Shown in pieces: positions 60,160-64,000 of a stretch of 64,000 nt of DNA. The notes below the pieces were generated by a model, which made no database searches, had not been told where the DNA came from, and was given only the letters and a program-made list of their open reading frames with translations. The translations under genes and the position numbers were made by a program. Each line of letters starts with the position of its first letter. The first letter of the stretch is position 1. This DNA is from Lepraria neglecta (taxonomy: Eukaryota > Ascomycota > Lecanoromycetes > Lecanorales > Stereocaulaceae). Where the stretch lies: assembly GCA_033220425.1 (NCBI GenBank), contig CM065653.1, positions 124,001 through 188,000 on the forward strand, read 5' to 3'.

Positions 60160-60235
60160 TAGAATTAAACTGGGCCCAAGTTCCGCCCAAGTTCCGCCCA
60201 AGTTCCGCCCAAGCTTGGCCCAAGCTGGCTGATTC
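60160..60235 (+). repeat. CCCAAGTTCCG array
   Basis: Three to four tandem GCCCAAGTTCC units followed by CGCCCAAGCTTGGCCCAAGC. The same kind of GC-rich array occurs at 49335, 50825-50945, 53195-53235, 55415-55505 and 56725-56800. Confidence 0.85.
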
Positions 60236-61104
60236 AACAAGTAGCTACTATAGATATAGGGTTACTGAGGGACACCGTTATATATAGCGGAATGAATTAA
60301 TTAAATATATAGCTCCGAAGCGTATTAGGCCTTAATAGACTAGTTAAAGTCGGTGTAGACCGTAAGGAGAATACCGGTAAAGGGCAACGCTATGATCACC
60401 GAGGAGGCTTGGTAATATTACAGGTGGCGCTTCCCTGTACGAGCGTGGATTACTCCTTATAATTACGACGTGATAGATAGCTAAACCGAGCCAGATATAT
60501 ATCCAGAGCGCGAATTACGAGCAAGATTGATAATACGACTGATAGTACTATAGAAAAGACAATAGCGATGAAAGATCTATCTGGCGGATAGTCTATCGAG
60601 TATCCAATAGGATCTACCAGGTAGCGTATAATGGATAGAGGTCTACGAAGCGCGACGGTGGTAATGAGTCCCAAAGTTAGGCCAGTTGAATAGTCCCCTT
60701 ACAGTAAGTCTCTCCACTGTTAGTCCATTAAAAGCTTTGTATAATAGTAGTAATTCTTCCATAACTGACGCCCACGTTCTTAACTATCCGTATATACTAA
60801 GCTCTTACCTAACTAAGGATAACCCCGCGGTCTTTAATAGCGAGGCCACTACTATTCCGCAAGCTACCGCTAGCTCTCCGGATAATGGTAACAATATCGT
60901 CGGATTACAGATGTCGATAGGAGGTAGGAAAGTTAATTAGAATATCTATAGTGTAGGTCTTATGTTAGTGAAAGCGCGATAGTAGAGCCGGCTTATAGGA
61001 TGGGCAATAACCGTATATAAATGAAATCTATTACTGTATCGATTATTATATCAAATAGGTATATTACTTGGAGCGATATTAGTAGAAGTACTCGAACCGT
61101 ATAT
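60236..61104. other. Plavaka 3' interior, nothing recognised
   Basis: AT-rich sequence between the transposase and the right terminal repeats. Open frames 60450-60674 (minus) and 60686-60940 (plus) lack motifs I recognise. Confidence 0.4.
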
Positions 61105-61237
61105 TTGACTAGCTCGACCAGCTCGAGCAGCTCGAGTAGCTCGAGCAGCCCGAGACCGTGCGGAATCAGCGCCTAGCGCCCGGGGCCGGCCTCTTGGACG
61201 CCCGATTTTGGGGAGCCGCTCCCGATTTGCTAATGTA
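61105..61237 (-). repeat. Right terminal region of the Plavaka-type element
   Basis: (AGCTCGAGC)n-like units, then CGCCCGGGGCCGGCC and the terminal GCTCCCGATTTGCTAATGTA (61218-61237). Confidence 0.8.
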
Positions 61238-61349
61238 AAAGGGGTTCCTTAATACTTATTTCAACTTGCTAACTAGCTACAAGCTTCGCCGTTTATTTCA
61301 CCTTACTAATAAACTTACGAGGGTAGAGGTAAGAAGAGATATATTCTAA

Positions 61350-61552
61350 TATCAGGGGCCTACCTAGAGCGAGTTAATAGGGGTATAATATAACTAGGAG
61401 AATATATCTAAGGAGAGAAGATAGATATATAAAGCCTGCGCGTCTTGGAGACGCGCCAAGCCGCTAGCCATGAGCGGTTATCGAACGTTCGATAACTATA
61501 CTCTATACTACGCGTATTAGCACAACTAGTAAGCAAAGGCCAAGCTATAATA
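61350..61552 (-). repeat. 5' LTR of Gypsy-E
   Basis: 203 bp, a C-to-T/G-to-A decayed copy of 32930-33132 (starts TATCAGGGGCC), followed by TSD TTAGT. Confidence 0.93.
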
Positions 61553-63254
61553 TTAGTAGTAGAATAGAACTATAATATACACGACAAGGAACTACTTGCC
61601 GTAGTATATATATTATAGAACTAGCGAGTATATATAGAAAGCTGCTCGGAATTAACTATCTTTATAGATTATAAGAATCTTCTTAACTTTATAATAATAA
61701 AAGAATTAAATAGAAGATAGGTTCGATAGTTAGAACTATTAGGTTAATATAAGTTTAAGATAACCTATACCCTAGGAAAAGATAATAGTTAAGTAGATAC
61801 CCTTAGTAGGCGGTCGGACTATATAGAAGAAAAGAATATTATAGAACGACTAATCCTAAAGAAAGAAGCGGATAGATTACTAGTACTATACTAGGCGCTA
61901 GCAGTAACCCTTTATATATTAGGACCTAATATAACTAATAGGATTGTAAAGGCTTATAATAACGATATATTCGCAATAAACCTATAAAAGGATTAGTAGG
62001 ATTTAGTATTACTTAAATACTAGGATAAGATCTACTTACCTAATATATACGTTAAGGAAGTAATCAGGGATTACTATAATAACCCTTTACAAGGTTACCC
62101 TAGAGTATCTAAGACTATAGAACTCCTAGGACGAGGATACACGGCGCTAAAGCTTCGAGCGCGTGTTAAATAATATATTAAAGAATATATTAAATACCAG
62201 CAGAATAAAGCGGCATAATATACTAAGTATAGATAAATATAATTTGCTTCTATACTAGAATTACTATAGGATAATATTATAATAGACTTTATAATTAAAC
62301 TACTACCTTTAAAGGATCCAGCTATATAGGATACCTTTGACTTAATTATAGTTATTATAGATAAACTAATAAAGTATATAATTATAATACCATTTAAAGA
62401 AACTTATAAAGTAGATTAGTTAGCCTTTATATTACTCGACAAACTAATAAGAGATTATAGTATACTAAAGTCGATAATATCTAATAGAGATAAGTTATTT
62501 ACTTCTAACTACTAGAGAATACTTATAGTAGCGATTAGAACTAAACTTCGGATATTAATAGTATATTACCTATAAACTAATAGATAAATAGAATATGTAA
62601 ATTAAATAATAGAAGTATACTTAAGATACTACGTGAACTAGAAGTAAGATAACTGGGTTTCACTACTTCTAATAGTATAACTAGTATATAATAACAAGAG
62701 GTTAGATATAATAGGCCTGACCCTATTCTTTACCAACTACGGAAAGAATATAAATATATTTCTATAACTAAGAGAAGGACCTAATATAGAAAAAGCCTTA
62801 GTTAAGGTAGAAGAGCTTAAGAATTTATATAAGGATATATAAAGGTCTATTAAGAGCTTAAATAGTAAGTTAAAGGAATAGGTTAATAAGAAAAGAAAGA
62901 ATATTCCTTAGCTAAAAGAGGGGGATAAAGTATATCTTCTAATAAAAAATATAAGGATAACGAGACTAAGTAAGAAACTAGATTATATTAAGGTTAGACT
63001 ATTCTTAATTAAACGGATAAAAGGACCGGTTAACTATAAACTCTAACTTCCACCTGACGCAAAGGTATATCCGGTATTCTATATCTTACTCCTGGAGCTA
63101 GCAGACTCTAGTATACCTCTCTAAGAAATATTTTACTATAATATTAAGGAAGAAATAGAGTATAAGGTCGAGAGGATCCTAGATAGAAGAAATTAGTTCT
63201 ATCTAGTTAAATAGAAAGGGTATAATGAAACGTAAAGTACCTAGAAACCTCTTA
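61553..63254 (+). pseudogene. Gypsy-D1 RNase H, integrase and chromodomain part
   Basis: It resumes in the RNase H domain (YNIHDKELLAVVYIL; FIDYKNLLNF), then integrase from about 62040 (VSKTIELLGRGYTALKLRAR; a core with SNRDKLFTSNY where SDRDKLF is usual; TNRQIEYVN-like) and a chromodomain (EYKVERILDRRN, near 63155-63200). It is joined to 32929 across Gypsy-E with one copy of TTAGT. Confidence 0.85.
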
Positions 63255-63827
63255 GGAACCTTACGGGGAACTATAGGGAATATCTATAAGAGTTCCATTA
63301 GAAACGAGAGAAGACTAGTCGAAACTCTCAGGGGTACCCAGGCCATCGGGGAAATCGAAACGCTCGGAGCCAACATTGAATATAAGGTTACTAGGAGTAT
63401 TTAGAGAAGTTCGTTAATCCTCCTCCAACTCCTTAATGTTTTATAGCTCGTAGTTAACTATCTTCTTCTTCTCGTCTTCTATAGAGTCTAACTATACCTA
63501 GATATATATAAGCTTCGCTAGTATATCTTTTAGCTCTAGTCGTAGTTCGTTACGGCGTTTCTTAACGCGATATATTTCAAGGGGCGACACTATAAGGTCA
63601 CATTTCCTACTACTATCGATATAGTTTGAATATTAGTCGGAATCAGTACCTATTAGGTACTACTTCCCGGCAGCGGTATATCGGGAACAGGGACGCATCA
63701 CAACTTCAGACAATCTACTAGCCAGTATCTTTTTTCGGATGGCTGGATTAGATAATAGTTTAGTACGGTAGGGAGGTATAAAGGATAGATGGTTTCTCGG
63801 GACGAGAAATCTAGAGGAGGGAGCTAA
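63252..63827 (-). pseudogene. Antisense Zn2Cys6-like ORF of Gypsy-D1
   Basis: The minus-strand frame from the LTR edge to TAA 63252-63254 is 192 codons, the same length as in D2 (39026-39601). It reads FLVPRNHLSFI, then a cluster whose first and last Cys survive (TGT at 63687-63689 and 63600-63602), with Tyr at the four positions between, giving C-x2-C-x6-C-x8-C-x2-C-x6-C spacing. A basic helix (RVKKRRNELRLELKDILAKL), an acidic end (NIKELEED) and FDFPDGLGTPESFD follow. Internal stops are TAG/TAA. It overlaps the end of the sense pol. See the D2 entry for the comparison. Confidence 0.6.
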
Positions 63828-64000
63828 TATTAGAACTAGTAGTTCTAACAGGACTATTATAAAGGATAAGAGACTTAGGATAGGATAAGTAGATTAAGCG
63901 ATAATTATAATAATCGCAGTGCGACCAATACGAACAAGAATGATGGTCACAATGATCGCAGTGTGATCGGTGCGATCCTAGAAGGCTTAGCGGGATTTCC
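63828..64000 (+). repeat. Right LTR of Gypsy-D1, cut by window end
   Basis: Starts TATTAGAACT after a purine-rich GGAGGGAGCTAA. Homologous to the start of the D2 LTRs. Confidence 0.85.

Larger units (their letters stand above)
46581..61237 (+). mobile_element. Plavaka-type (CACTA-like) DNA transposon with helicase cargo
   Basis: Terminal inverted repeats: TACATCAGCAAGTCGGGAGC at 46581-46600 matches the reverse complement of 61218-61237 with two transitions. Further inside, both ends carry GCCCCGGGCGC and arrays of CTCGAGCAG-like units (46725-46765 and 61105-61150). It holds a Plavaka transposase on the plus strand and SNF2-helicase remnants on the minus strand. It lies inside the 5' part of Gypsy-E. 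I could not define a target duplication. Confidence 0.8.
32930..61552 (-). mobile_element. Gypsy-E: chromodomain Gypsy element holding D2, a solo LTR, a repeat block and a Plavaka element
   Basis: 203-bp LTRs at 32930-33132 and 61350-61552; target duplication TTAGT at 32925-32929 and 61553-61557. The coding strand is minus: a polypurine tract (AAGAGGGGGG in minus orientation, 33135-33145) lies next to the left, that is 3', LTR. Its own interior is 33133-33471, 40019-46580 (minus the inserts) and 61238-61349, so the element alone would be about 7 kb. It splits Gypsy-D1. Confidence 0.92.
28990..64000 (+). mobile_element. Gypsy-D1: chromodomain Gypsy element, split by Gypsy-E; right end outside window
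   Basis: The left LTR (28990-29403) starts TGTTAGAACC and is homologous to the 412-bp LTRs of D2 (33472-40013). Gag-pol runs to 32929, is broken by Gypsy-E (32930-61552, TSD TTAGT) and resumes at 61553. The right LTR starts at 63828 and runs off the window. It is very AT-rich with TAG/TAA stops throughout. D1 is inserted in the gag-like element on its left. Confidence 0.9.

Overview
The window is from a filamentous ascomycete (Pezizomycotina). Evidence: short GT-AG introns of about 45-145 bp, a fungal patatin/NB-ARC/TPR NOD-like receptor (NLR), a fungal P450, Fot1/pogo, Tc1/mariner, chromodomain Gypsy and Plavaka-type transposons. There is heavy C-to-T decay of repeats in the style of repeat-induced point mutation (RIP): in-frame stops in the dead elements are almost all TAG/TAA where Gln or Trp is expected, and Cys/His codons have become Tyr. 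The species cannot be named from the sequence alone.

Layout. (1) 1-1649: a small decayed MADS-box-like gene and host sequence of unknown function. (2) 1648-10884: a Fot1/pogo transposon with perfect 22-bp TIRs and a TA target duplication, split by a complete Gypsy element (129-bp LTRs, TSD TAAAA). (3) 10885-15779: an apparently intact NLR (patatin, NB-ARC, 15 near-identical 42-residue TPR repeats), with the Fot1 insertion at its 5' end. (4) 16380-16960: a decayed fragment of a second NLR on the minus strand, then gene-poor sequence with a cluster of TGACTAGTCA-like palindromes. (5) 18404-23769: a three-level nest, a Tc1-like element holding a mariner-like element holding a deleted LTR retrotransposon, each with its target-site signature. 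(6) 24316-26743: a two-exon alpha/beta-barrel protein gene and a convergent P450 gene that loses its 5' end at a repeat boundary. (7) 26744-64000: one continuous transposon nest. A gag-like element holds a 539-bp TRIM and a Gypsy element (D1). D1 is split by Gypsy-E (TSD TTAGT). Gypsy-E holds a second copy of the D family (D2, TSD ACTAG), a solo LTR (TSD CTAAG), a tandem-repeat block and a 14.7-kb Plavaka-type element carrying SNF2-helicase remnants.

The most interesting signal is in both D-family Gypsy copies. Between the chromodomain and the 3' LTR, on the antisense strand, both have an open frame of the same length (192 codons from the LTR edge to a shared stop, no indels). Once RIP changes are allowed for, it has the cysteine spacing of a fungal Zn(II)2Cys6 cluster followed by a charged, coiled-coil-like helix. 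The sense-strand gag-pol runs the other way, so this looks like an antisense-encoded regulatory protein of a retrotransposon.

Host genes likely to be functional are few: the NLR (if its start survived the Fot1 insertion) and the alpha/beta-barrel gene. Everything else recognised is mobile or decayed.
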